Assembly: GCF_012489685.1 (NCBI RefSeq)
Contig: NC_080041.1
Span: 104,253,760-104,317,759, forward strand
Source of the DNA: Lotus japonicus
Lineage: Eukaryota > Streptophyta > Magnoliopsida > Fabales > Fabaceae
DNA: 64,000 nt
Direction of reading: 5' to 3'
Shown in pieces: positions 1-10,806 of this stretch. The notes below the pieces were generated by a model. It ran no database searches. It was not told the origin of the DNA and saw only the letters and a list, made by a program, of their open reading frames with translations. Both the position numbers and the translations under genes were made by a program. Positions within the stretch are counted from its first letter, which is position 1; every line of letters begins with the position of its first letter.

Positions 1-158
1 ATGCACCGACCGGTGTAAAGTTTTTTTACACCGTCAATCAATTAGATTTTAAGAATGTGTCACGTCAATTAATGAAATTGAATAAAAAGAGAGATTTTCT
101 CACATCCTTGAAATCTAATTAGTTAACGGTGTAAAAAAACTTTACACCGTGAGTGCAT
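1..158. mobile_element. Palindromic MITE at the window edge
   Basis: The first ~48 bp and the last ~48 bp of this interval are near-perfect inverted copies. Each arm begins ATGCAC, carries CGGTGTAAAG followed by a T run and ACACCG, and ends near TTAGATTT. Only ~60 bp of unrelated sequence separates the arms, so a single strand would fold into a long hairpin. There is no coding capacity. The left end coincides with the window start, so a target duplication cannot be tested. It is a non-autonomous TIR element; the superfamily is not assigned. Confidence 0.7.
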
Positions 159-239
159 AGAAATTAAATTTTTTTTTTGGTACAAAGTCATAGTTTAAGG
201 TTAATTCCATGTAAAAAAAGGGACACTACTGAAATGCCA

Positions 240-540
240 CGAATTTGAGGGTACAGTCAGGCAGCTTGCTGAAGTGATGATTGAGGCATATTCAGAGTTA
301 AGCAAAGAACAACCTCCTGAAATATCAACACTTGATGTAAGATCGAAGGTATTTTATGGAGAGGGATACGATGGCAGTGACAAAAGAACTCCTGACATGA
401 ACGTAATAAATCATGCCATGGAGGGTCTACATGCTGCCTAGCCTGATGTAGCAATCAAACATAGGAGGGAATCACCGATTACTCCTTCGAACTTGAGTAG
501 CAATTTTGAGTACCAAATCAAGAAGCATTGCAATAGAGAT
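240..540 (+). pseudogene. UDP-apiose/xylose synthase fragment
   Basis: Frame 3 on the plus strand from about position 250 reads TVRQLAEVMIEAYSELSKEQ, then continues through DVRSKVFYGEGYDGSDKR and TPDMNVIN before a TAG at about 439. This matches the C-terminal part of UDP-D-apiose/UDP-D-xylose synthase (AXS), a cytosolic NAD-dependent SDR enzyme that makes UDP-apiose for cell-wall rhamnogalacturonan II and apiosides. Family members carry a similar TVRQLAE segment and a FYGEGYDDSDKRIPDM-like stretch. Upstream catalytic parts are missing and homology fades near MEGLHAA, so this is a relic and not a functional gene. The next ~100 bp stays fairly open but was not recognised. Confidence 0.72.
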
Positions 541-1546
541 TGAATTGATATCGACCTAGGAGAAGCCAATTTGACCAGAATCACAGAATGCTATCTGATA
601 GCACAGTACATAAATATTAATCAGCTCCTCAATGTCCATTCCTTGATGCTTGGATATAACACTGGAATCTGGATACTCAGCTTTGTCCATGTAAAAGTGT
701 GTTCCGAACGCTTAAAGGAGTCATTTTAATGTGATTGCTTACCTGTTACCTCCTTTTCATTCTTGAGAACAATAATGCAAGACATAGAGGTTAATAAAAA
801 GCATATGTGGATTGTAACCTGACAACATTTGTAAGTAACTATAGCATTTATTTGGGGGCCAATTCCCTGCTGAACGTCTACCAAACCATTCTCATCGGAT
901 AAAAGAATGTCCATATTTCAGCAAGAAAATTAAAGTGAACCATTTAATCTTCTTAAGCAAGATAGTAGTATTACAGCAATTAGTTATCCTTCAATTTTCT
1001 GAGCTTTTTTGGGTGGAAAATATATAGATCACTTAGAAGCAGATACAACAAGTACATATACTCCTACAACAGTAAACAAGGCAGGTAGCAACTTACAAGC
1101 AGGTGGATATGCATCAGAAAAAAACCTTTTAACTAAAATCTCAATTCACTTAATTGTTAAAACACTGGATCCTGGCTTTGTCCCATGTAAATGTGTATGT
1201 GTCTGACTGATTTCGAGATGGAGAAAAAAACATAATGCAATCAGTGTAAATTTCTCAAACCGGTCTTTTAATCACTCATCACTGCTAATGTTATCCTTAC
1301 ACATCTGCATCAATATGCTGTACTCAAACAACTAAGCAGTGAATATTTGAAACAATAGTATTATATAAATAAGCAATTTTCAAATGACAAGAAAAGGTGA
1401 TAGCAGAGAAGTTTAGAGTATCTTAAAAACACATTCAATCATGTAGGCAAAGAACTAATATTCTTCTAGTAGTATCAAAGCCAAACTCCTACTCCTTTTA
1501 TCGACACAAGGCAGTGGCAACTTATTCAAATCATGGGCTGTCAAAC
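541..1546. other. Intergenic stretch with unrecognised remnants and spacer sequence
   Basis: No convincing gene. On the minus strand two open segments (about 906-840 and 690-560) could be exon relics of an unrecognised gene. From about 1240 the sequence resembles the spacer found near 24880, 35040 and 42350: the phrase about tracts of CAAACTCCTACTCCTTTTAT recurs. This block is interrupted at 1547 by a transposon. Confidence 0.4.
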
Positions 1547-1705
1547 TGGGAAAAATTTAATATGGTGCTCTAAAAACTTGTGCAAGGTTGCACCAAACAC
1601 TTTTGACCTATAGTAACAGGTTTAAAAAAAAAAATCAAAATAAATATTTTCTTAATTAAACTTTTATCTTTAATTAATTAAAAAGAACATTTATCATTTA
1701 TCTTA

Positions 1706-3191
1706 GGCTTAATACATTAGAAGACCCCTGAAATTGTAAAGGGAATCAGTTTCAGGACCTGTAAAATTTTCGCATCAAATTGCGTCCCTAAGAATTTTTT
1801 TTTAATTCAATTAAGGACAAAGTGTGTTTCCGGCTGATGTGTCTTAGTTTTTTCATTTACAGCTTTTCCACGTGGCTTTTATCTTTTTTTTTAATACTAA
1901 TTATTGTTATTCATTTATTTTTAATTCCATCTCATTTCATTAAAAATAAAACCTGCTTATCCAAAAAAAATTAAAAATAAAACCTAATCTAATCTAATCT
2001 AAAATTCTATCGAAGTAGGAGAGAAGGCAGAGAAGGAAGAAGAAGAAAGAAGAGAAGGGAGATTGAGATGGTGGGCAGGATCCGATCGGGGTGGAGGAGG
2101 AGGGAGTGGCGGCGGTCAGAGGAGATGAAAGAGGATTAGTTTGATGGTAGATCTAGGGTGCGCGGTGGTGGTGCAATTGGTGGATTTGGGATCTGGGGTG
2201 CGTGGATCTAGGGTGGCGGTGGTGGTGCGTGGATCTGGGATCTGGGGCTGACGGTGAGGCTCGATGGTGGAAGGTAAGGGTGGTGCAGCTCTGGCTAGGT
2301 AAGAGGTGGATGAAGAAGATAATGGGTTGAGATACACAGAGATAACAGGTTCAGGTTTTTTTTTGTTGGGTCAAAATGGGTCCAGGGTTAAGTTGCAGAA
2401 ACAACCATGGCTACCCAACTCAACATCTATGTTCGTATTTCAATTCTCTTTCAATTTCGTTATCTTCATTATCATATATGTGATGTCAAGACCATTAGTT
2501 TGCAATTTGTATTCATCCTGTAACATGTTGCTCTTTTGTTTGCTTGAAAACTGCTCCTTATAACACGTTTATTTGGATAAGTTTATATTTTGTCATACTA
2601 GAAGCTATAGCTAATCCCAAAAATTGCTTTTGAATTTAAAATTAATTGTGGTGCAACTCTGGATTCTTTGCTGCGCACAACTCCTTGTTATGTTTCGAGT
2701 GCTCTAGTTGCGTAAGAGGTGGATGGAGAAGATAATGATGAAGATGAAAAATTAGAAGGCTGGAATTAGAAGTGGAAAAGTTTTTGCTGATATGATTAAT
2801 TAGGTGGTGTGTTCTGGGTTTAATTTCTAGGGTTCAAAGAGGTGCTAAAATGATTAATTAGCCCTGAATGGGGTGAGATGATTAATTACAGATTATTAGT
2901 TTGTTTAGTTAAGGTTTATTAGATTAGGTTATTCATTAAGTTTTTAAATTTTTTTATTCTGATTATTTAATTGAGTTGGAATTAAAAATAGTTTTTTATT
3001 ATTTTTGTAATTAAAAAATAATAATAAAAGCCACGTGGAATTGATAACTGAGATAAAATTGAGGGCTGGTACACTTTGGCCTTAATTGAATTAAAAAAAA
3101 AAAATTCTAGGGACCCAATTTGATGCAAAAATTTTCTAGGCCCTGGATTTGATTCCCTTTACAATTACAGGGGTCTTCTGATGTATTAAGC
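1706..3191. mobile_element. Nested non-autonomous TIR element
   Basis: The ends are inverted repeats starting GGCTTAATACAT and running ~120 bp (through CCCCTG and the TTTCGCATCAAATTG-like segment). They are flanked by a perfect 10-bp direct repeat, ATTTATCTTA, at 1696-1705 and 3192-3201. A 9-11 bp duplication and long TIRs suggest a MULE. The interior has a purine-rich block (2020-2130) and no recognisable transposase; the short ORFs there are low complexity. It is inserted in the outer element (1547-4461), so it is younger than that element. Confidence 0.82.
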
Positions 3192-3738
3192 ATTTATCTT
3201 AATATGTTCCTCTTCTCTCTCAACCTTCATCTCCTCTCTCTCCACCTAACAATCATCACCCAGAACTCCCTCATCCCCACCCCAACCTCAATCTCTCAAG
3301 TCTTATCCCTTTGAGAAATTAAAAACCTTGAACCCAAAATCACAAAACCCAAAAACAACCTTAATCCAGAAAATCTGAAGTTGCTGCACCTTTCACATCC
3401 TAACCCAGGAAAAAAAACTCTGCAAAACCCCGAAATCACCATTCCAGCCCCATCCTTCCATAGTCTTGGACTGGTATGAGGGTTTGTTCAGGGGTTTGGA
3501 TCTGGAGTTAAAGTATGCTTCTTCTTCTTCATCTCTGGGTTGTTGTTGGTTTTGGATCGGTGGTGGTTGGTTTTTGGTATTTTGAGGGTGATGGTGGGGG
3601 TGGGTTGCGGTGGGGTTCTGGGGGTGGGGGTGGGTTTCGATTGGGTTCTGGGGATTGGGTTGCTTCTGCATGCCTCTTGTTTCTTTTTAGTGTGTCACCT
3701 CTGCTTTTGAATCTGAAAAACCATGTGTGGATCTTCAC

Positions 3739-3742
<4 letters not shown>

Positions 3743-3795
<53 letters not shown>
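3743..3795. repeat. (GA)n microsatellite
   Basis: About 26 uninterrupted AG units inside the outer TIR element. The open frames crossing it (RERERE and SLSLSL) exist only because of the repeat. Confidence 0.95.
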
Positions 3796-3798
<3 letters not shown>

Positions 3799-4461
3799 AC
3801 CATGAACGGTGGCTTGGGCGACGGCGGCGCAGGTGGTTGTTTCATGGATCGTCTGAACGGTGTGTGTTTGGGTCGAGATCGATGGGTTTCGACGAGATCT
3901 GGAGGAAACGGTGGTGTAGTGGCTGAGTAGTTTGGATTCATGGATTGGAGGCCAGGAGAAAAATGACTAGAGGTTGGTTGATAGATATAGAAGCTATTAA
4001 CAGAGATAGAAATTTGAGAAAAAATGTGAATTGGTTTCGCAATAACCTCTTGGCTTGGGCAAAGCACCTAAGAAACAATAGTTTTGGGTGTTTGGAAATT
4101 TCTGGAATTTGTGTTTGGTTTGTTTGGCTGAATGGGGGACAAGATAACGATGATGAGTTGAAGAACATTGAGGAGGGTTTTTCAGGAGATGATGGTGATG
4201 AGTTATGATGACGGTGATGAGCTCAAGAAGATGATGAATGATATTAAATTTGTTAAAAATTATCCCCATGCGTTTATTAATTTGTTTGAGTTTTAATTAC
4301 TGGGTTAATAATTAACGTAATCTTTCATTAATTAGTTTACTAATATATATTTTTTTTAATTTTTTTTTTTAAAACCTGCTAAACCTACTACCATAGGTTA
4401 AAAGTGTTTGGTGTAACTTTGCACAAGTTTTTAGAGGACCAAAATAAATTTGTCCCTCAAT

Positions 4462-5189
4462 CTGTCTTAGTGAAAACAGCTAGAATTGAATGATTGGGCC
4501 ATTAAAACCAACTCATGCACTATATATCTTTACAAACCGTGCTGCAAAAGCATGTTAACCCAAAGAGCAGCGTAGGAAAAAGAGAAAATATCCAAAGTCC
4601 CATGAGGCCATAATTATGTTTCTATTCATATTTTTGTTATATCAAGCAGTTCAAATATGAAAACAAGTTTGCATATTACGAAAGTTAATCTTGCCGTCAT
4701 AAATTGTGCAGATAAATATAATCTACACAAAGGAAGAAAAAGTAATGGAAATATTGGCGATGGCGAGTTCTGCTGAAGCTAGAATTTTTTCAATCTTTGC
4801 ACAGTTGCACCATCATTGCCATAGGCAATCAAAAAATCTTTACAGATATCATGAAAATGTATTTGACAGATACCATATGAACATCAGTGTGAATGTGTGA
4901 TTCAGAAGTTAAACTGACCAGATGCAAGATTAATCCATATCAAAACTTGATAAGTTGCAATTTGATTAAGATCAATAATATCACCACAACTTCAAGTCAA
5001 AATGCCCAAAAGGCTAACATCACAGTATCATACAAAAGTCGGGTAACATTTTGGAGAAGTGGCACCTAAGTACAGAACAAATAAGTAGAGATTGAAAACG
5101 AAAACCATATAAATGACAACAAGAGAAACAAACTGCAGCCACAGTAATAATATTAAGAGGAAAAAAGATAAGGATGCTAAAAGCATGTA
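4462..5189. repeat. Spacer module of F-box unit A
   Basis: Non-coding spacer downstream of gene A. Its signature block (GGAAATATTGGCGATGGCGA followed by TTCTGCTGAAGCT, about 4747-4780) recurs with small changes near 11888, 19855, 25418, 26562 and, faintly, 43010. These recurrences mark repeated duplication of gene plus spacer. No ORF is shared between copies. Confidence 0.7.
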
Positions 5190-5741
5190 CTAACTCAAGC
5201 TTGAATTTCCTAACTCATACTATGAAATTAAATTAAGTTCAAAAGCCTGCCTCAACTCCAACTAACTGAAATCACCACTAGGTGAACACTACTGAAGCCA
5301 GATGATTTGACATTGAATAAATAACATTCTCTTCCAAATGTTAAGCTCTCTTCTTGCAATATCATCATTTGAAGGCAAGCCAGGACATCAAGCATAACTG
5401 TGTAGAGCACTCTTGCACCCTTCAAGGCCTGTTGGAAAAGATGAGCATATTTTAAATGTCGCCATATTATAAATTCTATAGGATCTTAGTTTGAGAACTT
5501 TTATTTCACCCCAGACCTTATTTGCTTTTCTAAGCAAACGAGACATCAATTTTTTTCAAGTGTCACACTTATTTGTAAGAAACAAATATAATCACTTAAG
5601 AAAGAGAGAGAACAAGATAGGTTAAGTAAACATCTTCTTGTATCATGTGCTCTACATATGACTTCTCATTTTTCGCTATGCACAATAAATAGTAATAAAA
5701 TGGTGAAAAGGATTGAAGAATACCATACAGTAATTCTTACC
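5190..5741 (-). other. Putative spliced 3' UTR of F-box gene A
   Basis: Downstream of the stop codon of gene A, a donor-like GTATGG (or GTAAGA) is followed ~310 nt later by a pyrimidine tract and TTTTCCAACAG at about 5429. The exon-like sequence after it (5428 down to ~5190) is one of the best conserved parts of the units. The equivalents for B, C, F and G keep the same acceptor context. This suggests a 3'-UTR intron, inferred only from splice-site consensus and paralog conservation. Confidence 0.45.
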
Positions 5742-5749
5742 GTCAGATT

Positions 5750-7069
5750 CTATTGGCCTTCTTCACTTGCTTCCTCCAAAGAATTTGTCAGCTGGTTCTC
5801 TTCACTTGCTTCCTCTAAAGAATTCGTCAGCTGGTTATCTTCACTTGCTTCCTCAAAGTCATTAGGGAGTGATAGTAAACTCTCCCTATACATACCACAA
5901 CCTACTTGAATATATTGATATTTATTACGTAAGTGCAAAAGTGTATGCTGATCAAGCAGCCGTCCTTTGTCATTAAGTATCATCAATCTTTCAGAGCCAT
6001 TTGATCCAAAAACTCCATGATGGTTGGTGAAACATTTTGGAAAAAAGACATTGCGGGGAACGTCACAAGTAGAAAAAGCAAACAACTTGGTCCAAGATGA
6101 CTGCACTTTATATTCTTTCATCATCCAGATCTCAGCCTTCGAAGTCATGTTAGTGTTACCCGGGTAACACAGACTGAGACATTCTCCCATGACCCTCAAA
6201 TAATATTGTTCCCTCAAATAATATTGGGTAAATGTTAACTCCTTGGCTAAATGATGTGATATAGGAATCTCAGACAAAGTCCTCTCTTCCAAATCAAATG
6301 CAATAATCACTTGATGCTTGGTATCAAAAGAGATAACCAGCCAATGCAAAGCATCATTCAAATAGGACCCAACTCTGGAATCAAAATTACCAATATCCAC
6401 ATATTGAACATCAGCCTGATAATCATCCATTTCAGTAAAGGAATTTGTTTTCAACGAAAAATACGAAATGTGATTACGATAGTCATCTATCTGTTCAAGA
6501 AGATACTCCAAAGGAATCAAACTCACACAAACTAGCAAGTAATCATCAGTTGATGTGTGATACCCAAACCCATTTAGAAATTCCAAAGTCACCTCACCAG
6601 ATATGTCTGGAATTGGTTTCTGGAGACCTGTTGATGGATTCCAAACAACGACGGAGCCTCGTTCATATGCTACGACCACAAACCCTCTGCAGGAACCCAG
6701 AATATAGATAGGGTTTTGATGAAAACGAGTATCGATGATGGTTTCAACAAGGGGTGAAGGAAACGGTAATGTGAGTTTCACTATAGCAGAAGATTCATCG
6801 TGAAGTGATGCATTGAAATCTAGGGATTCAATTTCAGAAGAATCGTTGATTTTTCTAACGAGATAACGGTGAGTGGGTGCAGCAGCTAGGTCAAAATGGG
6901 ATTTACCGAATTTGGGATCGGAGATGAGAGACCGCCACGATTTGCACACCGATTTGAAGCGGATGAGAGATCTCACCGGTAACCGAAGCAGAATTTGAAC
7001 GAACAAGTGGTGAGGGAGATTGGAAAACAGAGAGAGGCTTTGTGTGCTAGTTTGTGGCTGTTCGTTCAT
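5750..7069 (-). CDS. F-box/FBA protein (locus A)
   Basis: Complete single-exon gene of 439 residues. The F-box lies at residues ~17-60, with the LLRLPVRSLIRFKSVCKSW signature that binds SKP1. It is followed by KSHFDLAAAPTHR and an F-box-associated domain with the repeated family landmarks SCRGFVVV, VWNPSTG, GFGYHTSTDDYLLV, LHWLVI, AFDLEER and AEIWMMKEYKVQSSWTK. The family acts as substrate receptor of SCF ubiquitin ligases in cytosol or nucleus; the substrate is unknown. The start codon is supported by conservation of the MN(E/K) start and the flanking CTTTC before ATG in paralogs. The C-terminus carries three tandem acidic units, NSLEEASEENQLT-like. A MULE begins 103 bp upstream of the start. 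Confidence 0.92.
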   Translation of the reverse strand: MNEQPQTSTQSLSLFSNLPHHLFVQILLRLPVRSLIRFKSVCKSWRSLISDPKFGKSHFDLAAAPTHRYLVRKINDSSEIESLDFNASLHDESSAIVKLTLPFPSPLVETIIDTRFHQNPIYILGSCRGFVVVAYERGSVVVWNPSTGLQKPIPDISGEVTLEFLNGFGYHTSTDDYLLVCVSLIPLEYLLEQIDDYRNHISYFSLKTNSFTEMDDYQADVQYVDIGNFDSRVGSYLNDALHWLVISFDTKHQVIIAFDLEERTLSEIPISHHLAKELTFTQYYLREQYYLRVMGECLSLCYPGNTNMTSKAEIWMMKEYKVQSSWTKLFAFSTCDVPRNVFFPKCFTNHHGVFGSNGSERLMILNDKGRLLDQHTLLHLRNKYQYIQVGCGMYRESLLSLPNDFEEASEDNQLTNSLEEASEENQLTNSLEEASEEGQ

Positions 7070-7172
7070 CTTTCTTCAGTAGCAGTGGTGGAGCTGAAAA
7101 GAATTACAAGTTACTCTCACACCAGCTAGAAGATCAATTTAAGATGAAAATTAATTTTGTAAATTAATTATA

Positions 7173-8337
7173 GGGTTAATCATCTACTTGGTCCCTGTCT
7201 TTGTCTCGCCGTCTGAAATTAGTCCCTCCCCGGAAAATTTGCAAATCTGGGTTCTCTCGTTTGCAATAAGTCTGGAGCAGGTCCTCGCCGGAGCCCGAAG
7301 CTCCGACGAGCGGTAAATAGGCATGCTGACTGGGTTTACTTATATGACGTGGCAAGGAAAAAAAATAAAATTAATTATTAATTAAAAATAAAAAATCCAA
7401 ATACCTCAACCTTCACCTCCACCTCCACCCCCAAACCAAAATACCACTACAACCCCCAACCTGAACCCAACCCCACCTGCAACCTCAATCTCCACCCCCA
7501 CCTGCAACAAAACCCTCCCCAAACCATAACCCTAGTCCTCCACCCCCAACCATAACCACGACTTCCTCCTCGAGCTCGACACACACCCACCTCTTCCCTC
7601 CCTTCAAACCTTACCCTCACCTGCAAAATGATGGTGATGGGGCACTGGGTTGAAGGCGGGGGCAAGGAAGAAGAGCTCACGATCTGGAAAGAAAGGAAGA
7701 AGAGCTTCACCTATCTTCTCCCTGTTTGGTTCTGACTTCTGATTCTCTTACTCTGGAAATTGGGTGATGTTGTTTTGGGTTTTGGGTTCATGTTGTTTTG
7801 TTCTAGTGTTCTAGTTTGTTTTGTTCTGGAAATTGGGTTGGAGAAATCAGGCTGGAGGAAGAAGATGATGGGTTTTGACATTCCCCTGATTCCCCACGCC
7901 AAAATGAATTCAGATACAATGTTTCTTTATATCGAAGAGCTTCAAATGTGGATTCAGTGGATAGTATTTGACTGGCTCTTTTTTTTTTTTTTCCTTTTTG
8001 GAGGAAGAAGATAGTGTTTTTCTGGAGTTTCTGGAGTTTTGTGGAGTTTCTGGAGTTTTGTGATAGTTTTTTTTCAATTGAGGATTAAGTGGTTGTAATT
8101 AATGCTTATTTGGATTTTTTATTTTTAATTAATAATTAATTTTATTTTTTTTCCTTGCCACGTCATATAAGTAAACCCAGTCAGCATGCCTATTTACCGC
8201 TCGTCGGAGCTTCGGGCTCCGGCGAGGACCTGCTCCATACTTATTGCAAACGAGAGGACCCAGATTTGCAAATTTTTCGAGGAGGGACTAATTTCAGATG
8301 GCGAGACAAAGACAAGGACCAAGTAGACGATTAACCC
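7173..8337. mobile_element. Non-autonomous MULE with >200-bp TIRs
   Basis: The terminal inverted repeats span roughly 7173-7403 and 8110-8337 and are nearly identical. Each contains GTCTTTGTCTCGCC, CCTCGCCGGAGCCCGAAG and TGACGTGGCAAGGAAAA. A perfect 9-bp target duplication, TTAATTATA, lies at 7164-7172 and 8338-8346. TIR motifs are shared with the larger MULE at 14429-17696, so both belong to one family. The ~700-bp interior has C-rich/G-rich sequence and short open frames (such as 7760-8014) with no recognised domain, possibly captured DNA. It sits in the proximal promoter of F-box gene A. Confidence 0.9.
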
Positions 8338-8345
8338 TTAATTAT

Positions 8346-9161
8346 AATATAAAAGAACATAACTTCTTTTGAATATCTGACATTTAATTACTGGACAACC
8401 ATTTACGATAGTCATTTAGCGACCTTCTTGATGGTGGTCGAGATCCTTCTCGAGGAAAGAAGACTTGTGTCGTGTGTTTATATTGGTCATACACCACAAT
8501 CATAATCATCACCTCAAATGGATGATTTTGATCATGGTATACCAAGTTGAGTATTCATGCCTCCAAGATCTTTGGAAATATGTATGGAGATGAAACTTCT
8601 CCTCACTCACGTGGTCCTACACTCGGTGATTGGGGAAAACCAATGATTCTCCCTGCGGGCAATGTGTAAGATATTTATTTGACTCGAGTTGCAAGATGCA
8701 ATCTAATTCGGTGGCTTCAAGAACCAATACAACTGTTATCCATGACAAATGTCAGGATGAAATTTTTTCTTATAATGTTAACAAGAAGGAAGCAATTGTT
8801 CACCAGGCATGGCATTCAGGGTATGCTGATTGCTACTACAACTCTCATTAATGTAATGCATAACATGTTATTTATACATAATTTGTTATCCAATCACATG
8901 CAGGAAAAGGTGGGATCGACTGCTCAACATGATCGGCAGGTGAAGAAGAATTTTGTTCAAAGTGTCTGTTTGACATGCTTTATGAAGTGCGCACCCATAA
9001 TCAAATACCTGATTGAATTGATGATAAGGCTTGGTCCACCTTTCTCTAATATTGGATAACAAAGGATTTTTTGAGTGTGTTGTCAAAAGCCAAGAAAAAT
9101 AAAGGCTTAGAGAAAGGGGCCCTTCACACATGTAGCTCTATTTCAACAATTGAGCATATTG
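8346..9161 (+). pseudogene. Degenerate coding-like region, possibly a CACTA transposase relic
   Basis: Plus-strand frames stay partly open (8630-8851 and 8679-9059) but need several frame changes. A segment at about 10230-10290 reads HINEIFKTHTKKK after a small shift, reminiscent of plant En/Spm-type transposase-associated proteins. The two parts are separated by the retroelement insertion at 9173-10100. The assignment rests on a very short match and is weak; no catalytic residues can be pointed to. Confidence 0.25.
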
Positions 9162-9172
9162 AACAAATGATA

Positions 9173-10100
9173 ATTAACTAGAGTGGTCTCAATTTAAAAC
9201 TTAATAGAGAATATGGATATAATTTGTAAAGCCGGTTTCCTCTGCTAGGGCACAAACGCTTTGAGCAGTCGCCACCACCTTTGGGGGTTCCTTCTCCTTC
9301 ATGGAGGTCTCTTTCTGCAGTTAGGTAGGTCTCTTTCCCACAATAGGTGGGTTCTCTTCCACAGTAAGTGGATCTGCTACCCAATAAATGAGTTTTCTTC
9401 TTTCCAATCTGGTTCTTTTCCCTTTTCTGTTACCTCTTGTGGCTCCCTCCGCCCTCCTCCACCCACTGGCGCCACCTCCATGCCTATGCCGCCTTCGTCT
9501 CAACAACAACCCCCTCTACTACCCACTCCATCCTACCCTCTCCCTCTATCCACCATAGGAACTACCTCGTGGCCTTCTCCAACGCCACCACCGCATTCAC
9601 TCTCAACCACCATCCACCATCTAGGCTACCATCGTCTGTGACGGTCCCCCTTTGTCTCAGCTCTCCTTTATTTCAGATTTGATCTTCTGGTTTGTTTGAT
9701 GATGGTCTGGTAGCAGAGTTGATTCTCTGAAGTCGGCAGAGCCGGCAAGGCTTAGAAGAAGCGACGTTTAAAGTTTCTTCATCTTTTTTCGCTTCTTTTT
9801 GCAGCAGATCGCCTCTTGGGTTGAGCCTTGGTGCCGCCGCCGTGTCCACATCTTCCACCGCTCCGCCTCCTTTCTCTCGTGGAGGGCTAGGGTTTGGTTC
9901 CCTGTACGCTGTCGTTTCTTCATTTTTGTTAGACCATATTTTAGTTTTTAATGTTTCTATTCCTGAACATGTGTTTCCAGCTGCTGGCAGAGCCATATGT
10001 TTATTGTTTATCTCTTGGGCTGTGTGGGATCAGCATGTTGCTCTTTTGGCCTTTGTGCCTTTCTAATGAATTGATTTCTGATCTTTGAGAACAACAAAAA
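9173..10100 (+). mobile_element. Poly(A)-tailed retroelement insertion
   Basis: The segment is flanked by direct repeats AACAAATGATA at 9162-9172 and 10101-10111. It ends with an A-rich tail (AACAACAAAAA), the mark of target-primed retrotransposition. It is GC-richer than its surroundings and holds short open frames rich in Pro, Ser and Thr, none recognised. No reverse transcriptase is visible. It may be a 5'-truncated LINE with a long 3' region or a chimeric retroposed sequence. Confidence 0.6.
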
Positions 10101-10646
10101 AACAAATGATATTAATTTCAAATGTTTATAAATAAATAAATGACACCACATATTTGTATTGTAGTACATATATTTGGGCACCTATGTTTGGTAACTATGC
10201 TCTATATTAATTAGGAGAGAGAATTTGAAAGGCCGGCACATATCAATGAGATCTTCAAACACACTCACACCAAGAAGAAAGATCAGACTTTGGGAACAGT
10301 GCACTATACGACAACTATAGGTGCATCTTAATTGACCATGATAATTACCAGAGTATTTGTAAGGCTGGACTAAGTTTGCAAAGAGATATCTCAAGTACTT
10401 TTGATCGTCTAAAAATTAGATTGTCCCCTAAACCTCATATAAACATAAACCAACCTTCAACCACGAGTCAACCCCTAGATTTCATAGCTAGCCCAATGGA
10501 ATAAGTAAGATTGACAGTCCAGATTAGGTTCACTGACTTCCTTACTCCTTATAACTCCAAACAATGTATATGATGTGTGTGTTCATATCAATAAACAACT
10601 CCAACTCCCACTCCAAATTTGAATCATATAATTAGGACATTTGTCC

Positions 10647-10795
10647 TTTTTTTTTATATGCAAATGTCAGTGGTTAGTTGTTAGAAGTTAGAAAATCTCT
10701 TCAAATTTCCCTTCTAGGATTCGAACCCTGGACCTTCCCCTCCCCAACCCTTATGTCCCCTAGCTCTTACCACTTGAGCTAACCCTCGGGGACAA
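10647..10795 (-). mobile_element. tRNA-derived SINE
   Basis: Reading the minus strand, the element starts TTGTCCCCGAGGGTTAGCTC, with a box A-like TTAGCTCAAGTGG and a box B GGTTCGAATCC. It ends with TTTCTAACTTCTAACAACTAA and an A tail. Direct repeats GACATTTGTCC at 10636-10646 and 10796-10806 are the target duplication. A second copy of the same family is at 47515-47661. Pol III internal promoter boxes are present; there is no coding capacity. Confidence 0.85.
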
Positions 10796-10806
10796 GACAT
10801 TTGTCC

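Larger units (their letters stand above)
1547..4461. mobile_element. Outer TIR transposon with a nested element
   Basis: The left end (1547-1625) and right end (about 4370-4461) are inverted copies sharing CTCTAAAAACTTGTGCAA and CACCAAACACTTTT. The element sits in a host sequence, CATGGGCTGTCATAGTGAAA, that is uninterrupted at about 25885 and 42712. Here the host is split into CTGTCAAAC (1538-1546) and CTGTCTTAG (4462-4470), consistent with a decayed 9-bp target duplication of the MULE type. It contains a second transposon (1706-3191), a GA microsatellite and GC-richer low-complexity sequence that may be captured gene DNA. No transposase was seen. Confidence 0.7.

Noticed and set aside
3515..4067. 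Several overlapping open frames on both strands around the GA repeat
   Set aside because: They are low-complexity products (Gly/Val-rich, RERERE, SLSLSL) inside a transposon, with no family features.
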